Positions 26,554-34,557 of a stretch of 64,000 nt of DNA are shown here, in pieces. A program made the position numbers and the translations under genes. The notes beneath the pieces were generated by a model, which had not been told where the DNA came from, did not search any database, and was given only the letters and a program-made list of their open reading frames with translations. Within the stretch, counting starts at the first letter, position 1. Each line of letters opens with the position of its first letter. The stretch is from Lachnospiraceae bacterium. Its GTDB lineage: Bacteria > Bacillota > Clostridia > Lachnospirales > Lachnospiraceae. The stretch lies in the NCBI GenBank assembly GCA_017618075.1, contig JAFZUY010000053.1, positions 1 to 64,000 on the forward strand, written 5' to 3'.

Positions 26554-28125
26554 CTATGCTTCAGCCTTTGCTTCTTTCTTTTCTTTGCCAAAAATTGCCT
26601 TTAATACAAAGAGCATTCCGATGGTAAGCACAACGCCTATTAATAGGCTTAATACTACATTAAGTACGAAGTTTGTAACAAACAACTGAATCAGACCTGC
26701 AATTATGTATGTTACGAATGAAACAGCCGCTACAGAAAGTGCGTAAGGAAGCTGTGATGATACATGGTTTACATGCTGAATCTGTGCGCCTGCCGAAGCC
26801 ATAATTGTTGTATCCGAAATAGGTGAGCAGTGATCGCCGCATACAGCACCTGCAAGACAAGCAGAGATACCGATGATAAAGAGTGTACTTTCGGGCGGGA
26901 ACAAAGCAGTTACAATCGGAATCAGAATACCGAATGTACCCCATGAAGTACCCGTTGCAAATGCAAGGAAGCATGCAACTATGAAGATAACTGCGGGAAG
27001 GAATACATATAATCCGCCTGCAGCACCTTCCATAAGGCCGCTTACAAATTCTGCCGCACCAAGTGCACTGGTCATATTCTTAAGAGATACGGCAAGTGTA
27101 AGGATTAACATTGCGGGAACCATTGCCTTAAATCCCTGAGGAAGACATTCCATAGCATCCTTGAATTTGATTACTCTTCTTAAAAGCAGATAAGCAATAA
27201 TAATTACAAGGGCAATAACGGCACCCCAGGGAAGTCCGATGGTTGAGTCCGTATCTGCGAAAGCATTGATAAAGTTAAATGCATTATCGGGAGCATCTTC
27301 ACCTAAAAATGCAACAGGGCCCCAGAAACCGCCGATGTAAATCATACCGACTACGCAGGTAATAATAAGAACTGCTACGGGAAGAATAAGATCTATAACT
27401 TTACCCTTCGAATTGGATTTTTCTTCATCCTTCTTTTCAAGTCCTCCGATATTTCCTTTTAAGGCTTCTTCCTCATATTTTTTCATGGGACCGAAATCGA
27501 ATTTAAGAAGTACAAGTCCGATGATGAATATAAATGTAAGAAGTGAATAATAGTTAAAGAAAATAGCCTTGCAGAAAAGCTGAATACCGTTAATTCCCGT
27601 ATTCATATCTTTAGCTACACTCGAAACTGCCGCAGCCCATGAAGAAATGGGTGCAATCATACAAATAGGAGCCGCTGTGGCATCAATCAGATACGACAAC
27701 TTGGCTCTTGAAATCTTTTTTGAATCTGTAATCGGTCTCATAACCGAGCCGACTGTAAGGCAGTTAAAATAATCGTCCACGAAAATTAAAACGCCAAGAA
27801 CAAAAGTTGCAATCTGTGCACCGACTCTTGTCTTAATATTCTTCTCTGCCCATCTTCCGAATGCTTCGGAACCGCCGGACATATTAATAAGTGCAACGAT
27901 AATTCCTAAAAGAATAAGGAATAAGAAAATACCGGCATTATCCATTATGGCTGTGATAAGGCCGTCGTTAATAATGGTATCAATCGTTCCGATAGGATTA
28001 AAACCCGCTACGAACAAAGCACCGATAATAATGCCGACAAAAAGTGATGAATAAGCTTCTTTGGTGATTAGCGCCAAGACAATGGCTACCACGGGCGGAA
28101 TAAGCGCCCAAAATTTACCGTACAT
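26554..28125 (-). CDS. NhaC family Na+/H+ antiporter
   Basis: 523-aa inner-membrane protein with about 11-13 hydrophobic helices, beginning FWALIPPVVAIVLALITKEAYSS in two blocks of conserved Pro and polar helix residues. Conserved family patches are DDYFNCLTVGSVMRPITD near residue 117 and FATGTSWGTFGILIP followed by GDHCSPISDTT near 440. It would exchange Na+ for H+ or an organic substrate for cations; the NhaC family also contains lactate/malate and amino-acid exchangers, so the ion pair is uncertain. The mRNA leader carries a 7-bp hairpin. Confidence 0.85.
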   Translation of the reverse strand: MYGKFWALIPPVVAIVLALITKEAYSSLFVGIIIGALFVAGFNPIGTIDTIINDGLITAIMDNAGIFLFLILLGIIVALINMSGGSEAFGRWAEKNIKTRVGAQIATFVLGVLIFVDDYFNCLTVGSVMRPITDSKKISRAKLSYLIDATAAPICMIAPISSWAAAVSSVAKDMNTGINGIQLFCKAIFFNYYSLLTFIFIIGLVLLKFDFGPMKKYEEEALKGNIGGLEKKDEEKSNSKGKVIDLILPVAVLIITCVVGMIYIGGFWGPVAFLGEDAPDNAFNFINAFADTDSTIGLPWGAVIALVIIIAYLLLRRVIKFKDAMECLPQGFKAMVPAMLILTLAVSLKNMTSALGAAEFVSGLMEGAAGGLYVFLPAVIFIVACFLAFATGTSWGTFGILIPIVTALFPPESTLFIIGISACLAGAVCGDHCSPISDTTIMASAGAQIQHVNHVSSQLPYALSVAAVSFVTYIIAGLIQLFVTNFVLNVVLSLLIGVVLTIGMLFVLKAIFGKEKKEAKAEA

Positions 28126-28166
28126 TTCATAACCTCCCTAAATATCCGATTTTTGTTTACCGGAAG

Positions 28167-28185
28167 AAGTGTCCCCTCGACACTT
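28167..28185 (-). promoter_or_regulatory. hairpin in the antiporter leader
   Basis: Perfect 7-bp arms AAGTGTC/GACACTT with loop GAGGG (minus strand), about 40 nt before the antiporter start. On the plus strand it is followed by TTTT, so it could instead stop antisense transcription. The leader is too short for a known ion riboswitch. Confidence 0.4.
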
Positions 28186-28235
28186 TTTTGCTTGCCAATC
28201 TATATTATATAATAAAATAATAAATATAAAAAGAA

Positions 28236-29663
28236 CTAATTCTCCTTAATTTGCATAACTTTTATAACAAGTTCTCTCGTTCTTTCAACGCTTGCAAGAT
28301 CAAGTTTTTCCCTTGTGGTATGAATATTTAATATATTGGGGCCGACAGATACGGCATCAAGTTCTTTTTTCTTTTCAATCAGTATTCCACACTCCAAACC
28401 CGCGTGAACGCCTGTAACTACGGGATTTTGACCGTATTGGTCATTATAACATTCAACAAATCTTTTAGTAAGTTTCGAGTCAGGATTAAACTCCCAGCCG
28501 GGATAATCTCCTGTTAATGCAAGCTTGCAGCCTTTCTTAGCAAGGATGGTTCCGAGTCTTTCTTTTAAATCTTCTTTTTCTTTGGCAACAGAACTTCTAA
28601 GACAGAAATCAAGTTTAAATCCTTCGTCATCGAGTCTCATGACACCCAAATTAAGACTGGTTTCAACCATATCAATACCTGAACACATTTTGACGACTCC
28701 ATCGGGAATCTCCGTTAAGATTTCCGCAATCACTTCTGTTTTGTCTACGCATAAAGTATCATTAGAGGACTCTTCGGTCACCGGTGTTATGACTATTCTT
28801 ATTTCATCCTCGATGCCTTTGTACTCTTCGTTTATCTTTTTATCAAAATCGTTGATTATTTTTGCAAAATCATCGGTAACAATGTCGGTATCGATTAACA
28901 TCGAGGCATATGCGGGAATTGCATTGTCTTTTTCACCACCGTAAATACCGGCCAAATCCGTTTTGCCTTTTTTTACAAGTTCTTTTAGGAGTCTTCCGAG
29001 CACTATGCAGGCATTTGCCCTGCCCTCATGGATGGAAGTACCCGAATGACCGCCTTTAAGGCCCTTAAATTCAACGGAATACATTGTGCCGTGTCTTTTT
29101 ACGTCTCTTTTACATTCAAGCAGAGAAAGAAGCCTTACGCCGCCTGCACAGGATGTAGTAATCACGCCCTCTTCTTCAGAATCGATGTTTATAAGATATT
29201 TACTGTTTATGTCAGATAAGTCGATGCCCATCGCACCGTCCATTCCGACCTCTTCGTTGACCGTAAAAATGCATTCAAGCGAAGGGTGCGATAATGAATC
29301 GTCTGTTAAAATATCAAGTGCCATTGCAACGGCTATTCCGTCATCTCCGCCAAGCGATGTGCCTTTTCCGTACAGATAGCCGTCCTTTTCTTCTAAGATA
29401 AGACCGTCTTTTTCAAGATCAAGTTCTACGCCCTCATCTTTTACGGCCACCATATCCATATGACCCTGAAGAATGATTCCGGGCTCGTTCTCGTAACCTT
29501 CGGACGCACTTTTCCAAATGATGACATTTTTAAGATCATCCTGTCTGTACTTAAGACCGTTTTTATGAGCGAAATCTGCGAGATAGTCGCTAATTTTATC
29601 AATATTGTATGAACCGTGAGGTATCGCACATATTTCTTTAAAATATTTAAGGGTATTGTTCAT
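28236..29663 (-). CDS. pepD: M20-family aminoacyl-histidine dipeptidase
   Basis: 475-aa cytosolic zinc dipeptidase. Family signatures: LQGHMDMV (first zinc histidine), SLGGDDGIAVAMAL, FTVNEEVGMDGAMG (catalytic glutamate and zinc ligand), GLKGGHSGTSIHEGRAN, and a C-terminal VHAGLECGI and NIHTTREKL. Length fits PepD. The start is the ATG at 29663 with AAAAGGAAA upstream; the ATG 8 codons earlier would overlap the preceding gene. Its substrates would be Xaa-His and other small dipeptides. Confidence 0.92.
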   Translation of the reverse strand: MNNTLKYFKEICAIPHGSYNIDKISDYLADFAHKNGLKYRQDDLKNVIIWKSASEGYENEPGIILQGHMDMVAVKDEGVELDLEKDGLILEEKDGYLYGKGTSLGGDDGIAVAMALDILTDDSLSHPSLECIFTVNEEVGMDGAMGIDLSDINSKYLINIDSEEEGVITTSCAGGVRLLSLLECKRDVKRHGTMYSVEFKGLKGGHSGTSIHEGRANACIVLGRLLKELVKKGKTDLAGIYGGEKDNAIPAYASMLIDTDIVTDDFAKIINDFDKKINEEYKGIEDEIRIVITPVTEESSNDTLCVDKTEVIAEILTEIPDGVVKMCSGIDMVETSLNLGVMRLDDEGFKLDFCLRSSVAKEKEDLKERLGTILAKKGCKLALTGDYPGWEFNPDSKLTKRFVECYNDQYGQNPVVTGVHAGLECGILIEKKKELDAVSVGPNILNIHTTREKLDLASVERTRELVIKVMQIKEN

Positions 29664-29676
29664 TTTCTTTTTCCTT

Positions 29677-30381
29677 TTACTCGGCAATCTTAAAATTCAT
29701 ATATTCGTTTCTTAATTCATACGCAGGGATTACCGCACCTTCGGTTTCGTTAGCTGCTATAATCATTCCGATTAATCTGTCTTCCCCGTCAAAAAGACCT
29801 TCGCCGGACATTCCCGGAAGAACATCTCCCATAAAAAGTCCGACGTCTTCACTTAATTCATAGACAAATTCATCCGAAGAAAGCCATTTTCCTTCTGCGA
29901 CATCCAGAGAAACATCATAAATATCTTTGGAATAATAAACGCTTCTGCTTAAAGGTAATGATTCATAATCACTTTTTGACATAATCTCGGGAGCTTTTGC
30001 GCCTTTAATATAAAAGTCCGAATCTTCCCTCATAACCCTTATTATCGCAGCGTCGGTATCAAGATAATAATACACGACTTCGGCATCGACCTTTCCCTTA
30101 TTTCCAAACTCGATACTGACTTTGTTTTCTTCACTTACAAGGTGCTTGGATGTAACTATATCGATATAATCTTCGGTAGCATCAATGACGATTCCGCGGC
30201 CGTTTTTAATACCCGCATAAACATTTACCTGGCAAAGATTTCTGTAACCTTTTTCCAGGAGCCCTATTTCGTCTGCTGCATCTTTTATGAAAATCATTCC
30301 CACCGCAAATACCACTATAATGCTCATAAAAGAAATGATGCACAGTATTAAGTTTTTAACAAAATCACTGCCTTTTTTCAT
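29677..30381 (-). CDS. membrane-anchored trypsin-like protein
   Basis: 234-aa protein with one N-terminal membrane helix (about 10-33) and an extracytoplasmic domain. It resembles HtrA/S1C-type proteases in miniature: GRGIVIDATEDYIDIVTSKH places a histidine at H80, LDTDAAII gives the aspartate D110 and LPGMSGEGLFD the serine S192, in the right order and spacing for the chymotrypsin fold. There is no PDZ domain. Motifs are divergent (SKH for NAH, SGEG for SGGP), so it may be active on a narrow target or an inactive sensor. Start at 30381 is set by GGAG; it lies 14 nt before pepD. Confidence 0.6.
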   Translation of the reverse strand: MKKGSDFVKNLILCIISFMSIIVVFAVGMIFIKDAADEIGLLEKGYRNLCQVNVYAGIKNGRGIVIDATEDYIDIVTSKHLVSEENKVSIEFGNKGKVDAEVVYYYLDTDAAIIRVMREDSDFYIKGAKAPEIMSKSDYESLPLSRSVYYSKDIYDVSLDVAEGKWLSSDEFVYELSEDVGLFMGDVLPGMSGEGLFDGEDRLIGMIIAANETEGAVIPAYELRNEYMNFKIAE

Positions 30382-30400
30382 ATCACTCTCCAAAATAAAC

Positions 30401-30427
30401 AAGTGCCGACGTCACACGCCGGCACTT
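30401..30427 (-). terminator. terminator after the SmsB-like gene
   Basis: Perfect 8-bp arms AAGTGCCG/CGGCACTT, 8 nt after the stop of the upstream gene. On the minus strand GTTTATTTTGG follows, so the U-tract is short. It probably ends or weakens the SmsCB transcript before the protease gene. Confidence 0.6.
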
Positions 30428-30434
30428 TATAAAC

Positions 30435-31352
30435 TTACTTTAAGAATCCTGCGACTATTTCTTTTTCAGCTTCTTCTTCGCTTAAGCCTAACGTCATAAG
30501 CTTGATTAACTGTTCGCCTGCAATCTTACCGATGGCAGCTTCGTGAATAAGTGAAGCTTCCACATTGTTGGCGGTAAGTGCGGGAAGTGCCGTTACGGAT
30601 GCGCTGTCCATAATAATCGCGTCACATTCACTGTGTCCGTGGCATTCCGCATTTCCGTTTATTTCGGATCTGAAGAACTGCGTGGATTCATTCTTTGCTA
30701 CAGATCTTGATACAAGATCCGCACTTGAATTAACGCCGTCGAGATCTACGCTGAAATCCGTCTCCGCATGCTGTTTGTCGTGCGTCATGATTTTTTCTTT
30801 TATGACAAGTCTGGCATCATCCATAAGCTTTGCTCTGGTCTCACGCTTGGTGGAATCGATACCCTCTATCTGAACGGTATCCATTTCCATGTAAGAGCCC
30901 TCGCGAAGAAGGATGTTGGTCTGGGGATTCATGATTCTCTCGCCCGTGCCTTCGCCCTGTCCGTAGTGTTTCTCGACATATTTAACTTTTGAATTTTTGC
31001 CTACATCAAAGGTATGAATGCCCGAATGCTCGCTCGCATCCTTTCCTCCGTTGTGAATACCGCAGCCTGCGATAATTGTAACGTCACAGTTTTCGCCGAT
31101 GAAAAAGTCGTTGTAAACCGCTTCTTTTAAACCTGACTGTGCGATAATAACGGGAATATGAACACTTTCGTTGACTGTATTGTCTTTTACGATGATATCT
31201 ATTCCGGGTTTGTCTGTTTTGGTAACAATATTGATATTTGCCGATACGTTTCTTCCGTAAAGCTCACCGTCTTTTCGGATGTTGTAAGCACCAACGGGGA
31301 TTTCGTGAAGACCGGCAACCTGTTCGAGTAATTCTTTGGTAATCTTATCCAT
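30435..31352 (-). CDS. minimal SufB/SufD-like Fe-S scaffold (SmsB type)
   Basis: 305-aa protein of the SufBD family, clearly shorter than bacterial SufB (about 470) or SufD (about 400). The parallel beta-helix core is visible from about residue 75, with IAGCGIHNGGKDASEHSGIH, and the conserved C-terminal part has NAECHGHSECDAIIMDSAS and EASLIHEAAIGKIAGEQL, containing the Cys and Glu/His positions used in Fe-S assembly by SufB/SufD. Together with the adjacent ATPase this matches the two-gene SMS/SmsCB minimal system of archaea and anaerobic bacteria. No sufS, sufU or second SufBD paralog is adjacent. Confidence 0.8.
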   Translation of the reverse strand: MDKITKELLEQVAGLHEIPVGAYNIRKDGELYGRNVSANINIVTKTDKPGIDIIVKDNTVNESVHIPVIIAQSGLKEAVYNDFFIGENCDVTIIAGCGIHNGGKDASEHSGIHTFDVGKNSKVKYVEKHYGQGEGTGERIMNPQTNILLREGSYMEMDTVQIEGIDSTKRETRAKLMDDARLVIKEKIMTHDKQHAETDFSVDLDGVNSSADLVSRSVAKNESTQFFRSEINGNAECHGHSECDAIIMDSASVTALPALTANNVEASLIHEAAIGKIAGEQLIKLMTLGLSEEEAEKEIVAGFLK

Positions 31353-31361
31353 CTCGGCCTC

Positions 31362-32084
31362 CTACATTTTTTCTGTCAGTTTTTCGCAAGCCGGACCATC
31401 CATTAAAAGTCCGGGTAAAACTGCATCTCTCGTTCCCATATCTTTAATCTGTCCGTTTGCAAGAACAATAACCTTATCCGCAATATTAAGGATTCTTTCC
31501 TGATGCGAAATAATGATTATGCTTCCGCCTGCCTTCTCGTGAAGATGTTCAAAAACCTTGATAAGGCTCTGGAAACTCCAAAGGTCGATTCCTGCTTCCG
31601 GCTCGTCAAAGATAGAAAGCGATGTTCCCCTTGCCATTGTCATCGCAATTTCGATTCTTTTGGCTTCACCGCCTGATAATGATGCGTTAAGTTCTCTGTT
31701 GATATAATCCTTTGCGCAAAGACCTACTTCGGAAAGGTATGCACATGCTTCGGTAGTCGAAATATCATGTCCTACGGCAAATCTGATAAGATCTTTTACC
31801 GTAATGCCCTTAAATCTTACCGGCTGCTGAAAAGCAAAACTGATACCGCTTTTTGCTCTATCGGTAATGCTTAAATCCGTAATGTCTTTTCCGTCAAGGT
31901 AAATTCTGCCCGATGTGGGTTTTATGATACCTGCCACAAGTTTGGCAAGTGTGGATTTGCCGCCGCCGTTAGGTCCGGTGATTGCCACAAATCTCTCATC
32001 GATTGTGAAACTGATGTCTTTTAATATTTCTTTGTTGTCGTTTTCATCCGACACTTCATAAGAAACATTCTTTAATTCAAGCAT
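31362..32084 (-). CDS. SufC-like ABC ATPase (SmsC type)
   Basis: 240-aa cytosolic ABC ATPase. Walker A GPNGGGKST (near residue 38), signature LSGGEAKRIEIA, Walker B SIFDEPEAGIDLWS and the switch histidine IIISHQERIL are all intact. Like SufC it lacks a transporter partner and should power the Fe-S scaffold encoded 10 nt downstream. The D-loop region (AGIDLWSF) differs from classical SufC (SGLDIDA), as expected for the minimal system. Start has AAGGAG 7 nt upstream. Confidence 0.85.
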   Translation of the reverse strand: MLELKNVSYEVSDENDNKEILKDISFTIDERFVAITGPNGGGKSTLAKLVAGIIKPTSGRIYLDGKDITDLSITDRAKSGISFAFQQPVRFKGITVKDLIRFAVGHDISTTEACAYLSEVGLCAKDYINRELNASLSGGEAKRIEIAMTMARGTSLSIFDEPEAGIDLWSFQSLIKVFEHLHEKAGGSIIIISHQERILNIADKVIVLANGQIKDMGTRDAVLPGLLMDGPACEKLTEKM

Positions 32085-32201
32085 TTCAATATCTCCTTAA
32101 TGTATATGAATTTAGCCTGATTTTTTACCCTATACATTTTTCGATTTATTACTACATAGGCTTTTTAAGCCACACCATATGTTAACACAAATTTTACATA
32201 A

Positions 32202-32231
32202 TTGCTATACACTTTTAACCGCCTCTATGAT
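32202..32231 (+). promoter_or_regulatory. promoter of the alarmone synthetase gene
   Basis: -35 TTGCTA (32202-32207), 18-bp spacer, -10 TATGAT (32226-32231), with a second candidate -10 TAAAAT directly behind. It leaves a leader of about 27 nt ending in AAGGGGG. Confidence 0.55.
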
Positions 32232-32264
32232 AAAATAAGTACATGTAATCAAGGGGGTTTTACG

Positions 32265-32957
32265 ATGCAGAGCGAAGAAAACATTATGCTGATCAACGAG
32301 CTCAAGGACCAGCTTTCAGGCGAAGAACTTGTACAGGTTCTCGATCAGTATAAAGAACTCATGACCAAGTATTCCTGTGCGATTAAGGAGATTCGTACCA
32401 AATTCGAAGTCTTAAACGAAGAACTTCAGATAAAAAATAAAAGAAATCCTATTCATGCGATTTACTCGAGAATCAAAACCATACAGAGCATACGGGATAA
32501 ATTAAACAGAAAAAATTTAGAGTTTTCATTTGACAACATTCAGGATGAAATACACGACGTGGCAGGTATCAGAGTTATATGTCCTTTCGTGGACGATATC
32601 TATGAAATCGCCGACATGATACTTAAGCAGGATGATATCAAACTTGTAAATTACAAGGATTACATCCGTGCACCCAAGCCCAACGGCTACAGAAGTTATC
32701 ATATGATCGTGGAAATACCCGTATTCTTCTCAGAGCACAAGGAATATCTTAAGGTCGAAGTCCAGTTAAGAACCATCGCAATGGACTTCTGGGCAAGTCT
32801 CGAACACGAGATGCGTTACAAAAAAGACCTGACTGAAGAAATTTCTCAGTCAATCTACGCACAGCTTCTTGACTGTGCAACAACCATCACTGAAATGGAT
32901 TCAAAAATGCAGGATATCAAAAATCAGATTTATCCGAAATACCCCGAATCCATGTAA
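32265..32957 (+). CDS. small alarmone synthetase (RelA/SpoT-domain (p)ppGpp synthetase)
   Basis: 230-aa single-domain (p)ppGpp synthetase that would transfer pyrophosphate from ATP to GDP or GTP. Core motifs: NPIHAIYSRIKTIQSI, DEIHDVAGIRVICPFVDD, the G-loop KPNGYRSYH and VEVQLRTIAMDFWASLEHE with the catalytic glutamate. There is no hydrolase, TGS or ACT domain, so it is a RelP/RelQ-type enzyme, usually controlled by transcription or allostery. The start at 32265 is chosen for the AAGGGGG site; an upstream in-frame ATG (32202) lies in the promoter. Confidence 0.88.
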   Translation: MQSEENIMLINELKDQLSGEELVQVLDQYKELMTKYSCAIKEIRTKFEVLNEELQIKNKRNPIHAIYSRIKTIQSIRDKLNRKNLEFSFDNIQDEIHDVAGIRVICPFVDDIYEIADMILKQDDIKLVNYKDYIRAPKPNGYRSYHMIVEIPVFFSEHKEYLKVEVQLRTIAMDFWASLEHEMRYKKDLTEEISQSIYAQLLDCATTITEMDSKMQDIKNQIYPKYPESM

Positions 32958-32991
32958 CAGTAACCCAAACAACAAAAGAATATTAAAAAAG

Positions 32992-33019
32992 AAAAACCGG
33001 TGTTTTTGCACCGGTTTTT
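32992..33019. terminator. bidirectional terminator
   Basis: Perfect 11-bp arms AAAAACCGGTG/CACCGGTTTTT with a 6-nt loop between two convergent genes (alarmone synthetase and deaminase). T-runs lie on both strands. Confidence 0.85.
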
Positions 33020-33026
33020 CGTATTC

Positions 33027-33482
33027 TTAATATCTTTGAGCCTTCTTGTCCTTGATATATTCGTCGAAGAGTTTCTTGCACTCTTTTCTGTCGCTTTCTT
33101 CAAGCGTTAATATGTTTTTCTCGCCATTGAAGAAATCATAAAACTTATCGTCTCTGAAACCGATTTTGTCGGTATCGTTTACATTGCAGCCATAATAAAC
33201 TTTTGCAATGTTTGCCCAGAGGATTGCTCCCAAACACATAGGGCAGGGTTCTGCCGTTGTATAAAGTTCACACCCGGAAAGATCATGACTGCCTGTCTTT
33301 TCACAGGCATCTCTTATCGCTTCCATTTCACCGTGACAGGTAGGGTCATGTTTTATGAGCACTCTGTTGTGCCCCTGGCCGATTATTTCTCCGTCTTTTA
33401 CGATGACACATCCAAACGGTCCGCCATGACGGTTGTTAATTCCTTCGTATGCCTCTTTTAGGGCTTCACGCATAAAATCCAT
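33027..33482 (-). CDS. nucleoside/guanine deaminase family protein
   Basis: 151-aa zinc deaminase of the cytidine-deaminase fold. Zinc site: CHGEMEAI (His and proton-shuttling Glu) and EPCPMCLGAI (two Cys). The motif starts HGE rather than the usual HAE. The C-terminal half (KIGFRDDKFYDFF and a KKAQRY end) resembles guanine deaminase GuaD more than the tRNA adenosine deaminase TadA, which usually lacks this tail. So guanine to xanthine is the likeliest reaction. It follows the CPBP gene by 14 nt with AGGAGG. Confidence 0.75.
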   Translation of the reverse strand: MDFMREALKEAYEGINNRHGGPFGCVIVKDGEIIGQGHNRVLIKHDPTCHGEMEAIRDACEKTGSHDLSGCELYTTAEPCPMCLGAILWANIAKVYYGCNVNDTDKIGFRDDKFYDFFNGEKNILTLEESDRKECKKLFDEYIKDKKAQRY

Positions 33483-33496
33483 ACATCCCTCCTAAA

Positions 33497-34522
33497 CTAT
33501 TTGCTTACGAAAAATTCAATTATCGGCGGCAGATACTCGGATATAAACAATACTGCCGTTGCCACATAAAAGATCCACATTAAAGGAGATGCAATTATAC
33601 TTAAGGCCTGTTTTCCGAATGAATCATCTTCCTCGGCACGGTTAATCTTTATTTTTTTCATGCATGCAATAACAATAAAGGTAACAAGTCCTGCAATCAT
33701 AATTAAGAAAAGTAAAAGAATCCAGCCGATTAATGCCATGGAAGGTAATACAAGTTTTTCCGCACCTGCGACATTATATAAACTTGCATCGGAAGATGCG
33801 GCGTTTATATCAAGCCCGATGCTTTCGGCAACTTTGTAAAACCACTTTATGAGTCCGATTGTAATACCGCTTGTGACTGTATTTAAAGTCATATGAAGAA
33901 GAATCGTATATATCACTCTTCCTGTTTTAAGATAAATATATGCAAAAAGAAAACCTATGAAGCAGGCGAAAAAGCACTGCTGGAAATTGCCGTGGAAAAG
34001 TCCGAACATGATTCCGGAGGCTAAGATTGCAACAAGTTCTCCTTTGGGTGCAACGTGGTCAATCAGTACTTTTCTGAAGATAAGTTCCTCAAATATAGGA
34101 GCAATTACACCGACTATCAGAATTCTTACAAAAGAATTGGAGTTAATCAGAAGGTTCACGAGTTTTGAGCTTTCATTATTGTTGAAGGGAATCGTCAGTA
34201 CGCCATGAAATACTAATCCTATCAACGCTCCCACAAAAATCAGTCCGTACATTATGAGTACGCAGAGCAGAAATTTTCCGAAGCCCAGTCTTTTTTTCTC
34301 AATCTGAGCCTTGGGCATTTTGAGAGTGAGTAAAAAAATTAACGGAAAACTAACCAAATCAACAGTGAAAATTATCATCAGATATGTAATAAGAATCGTA
34401 TGATTTTCCACAAAATTAGGAACCAGCAATCTTAAAAGAAAAGATATTCCATAATTAAGCACGATATAGATTATCGCCATTAGTCCGTATTTCCAGCCTA
34501 TGGAATTCATAGTCCTGTTCAT
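33497..34522 (-). CDS. CPBP intramembrane glutamic protease
   Basis: 341-aa integral membrane protein with about 8 helices. The CPBP (Abi/Rce1-like) catalytic motifs are complete: EELIFR (E145, E146, R150), FGLFHG (H177) and HMTLNT (H210, N214). Such proteins cleave peptides or prenylated substrates within the membrane; some mature bacteriocins. No bacteriocin gene is nearby. It follows uxuB by 35 nt and may be a passenger of the uronate operon. Confidence 0.85.
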   Translation of the reverse strand: MNRTMNSIGWKYGLMAIIYIVLNYGISFLLRLLVPNFVENHTILITYLMIIFTVDLVSFPLIFLLTLKMPKAQIEKKRLGFGKFLLCVLIMYGLIFVGALIGLVFHGVLTIPFNNNESSKLVNLLINSNSFVRILIVGVIAPIFEELIFRKVLIDHVAPKGELVAILASGIMFGLFHGNFQQCFFACFIGFLFAYIYLKTGRVIYTILLHMTLNTVTSGITIGLIKWFYKVAESIGLDINAASSDASLYNVAGAEKLVLPSMALIGWILLLFLIMIAGLVTFIVIACMKKIKINRAEEDDSFGKQALSIIASPLMWIFYVATAVLFISEYLPPIIEFFVSK

Positions 34523-34557
34523 TTTATATCCTCCTGTCAGCCGGTCCGGATTAATCT

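Noticed and set aside
28139-28235. A Na+ or Li+ riboswitch ahead of the NhaC gene
   Set aside because: The gap is under 100 nt and contains only one 7-bp hairpin; no multi-stem fold or known consensus is visible.
32159-32171. GGCTTTTTAAGCC palindrome between the SmsC and alarmone synthetase genes as an operator or terminator
   Set aside because: Only 5-bp arms, no T-run at the right place and no second copy seen; too weak to call.
33497-34522. A bacteriocin/immunity system around the CPBP protease
   Set aside because: No small precursor peptide with a leader, no transporter and no modification enzyme lies nearby; neighbours are uxuB and a purine deaminase.
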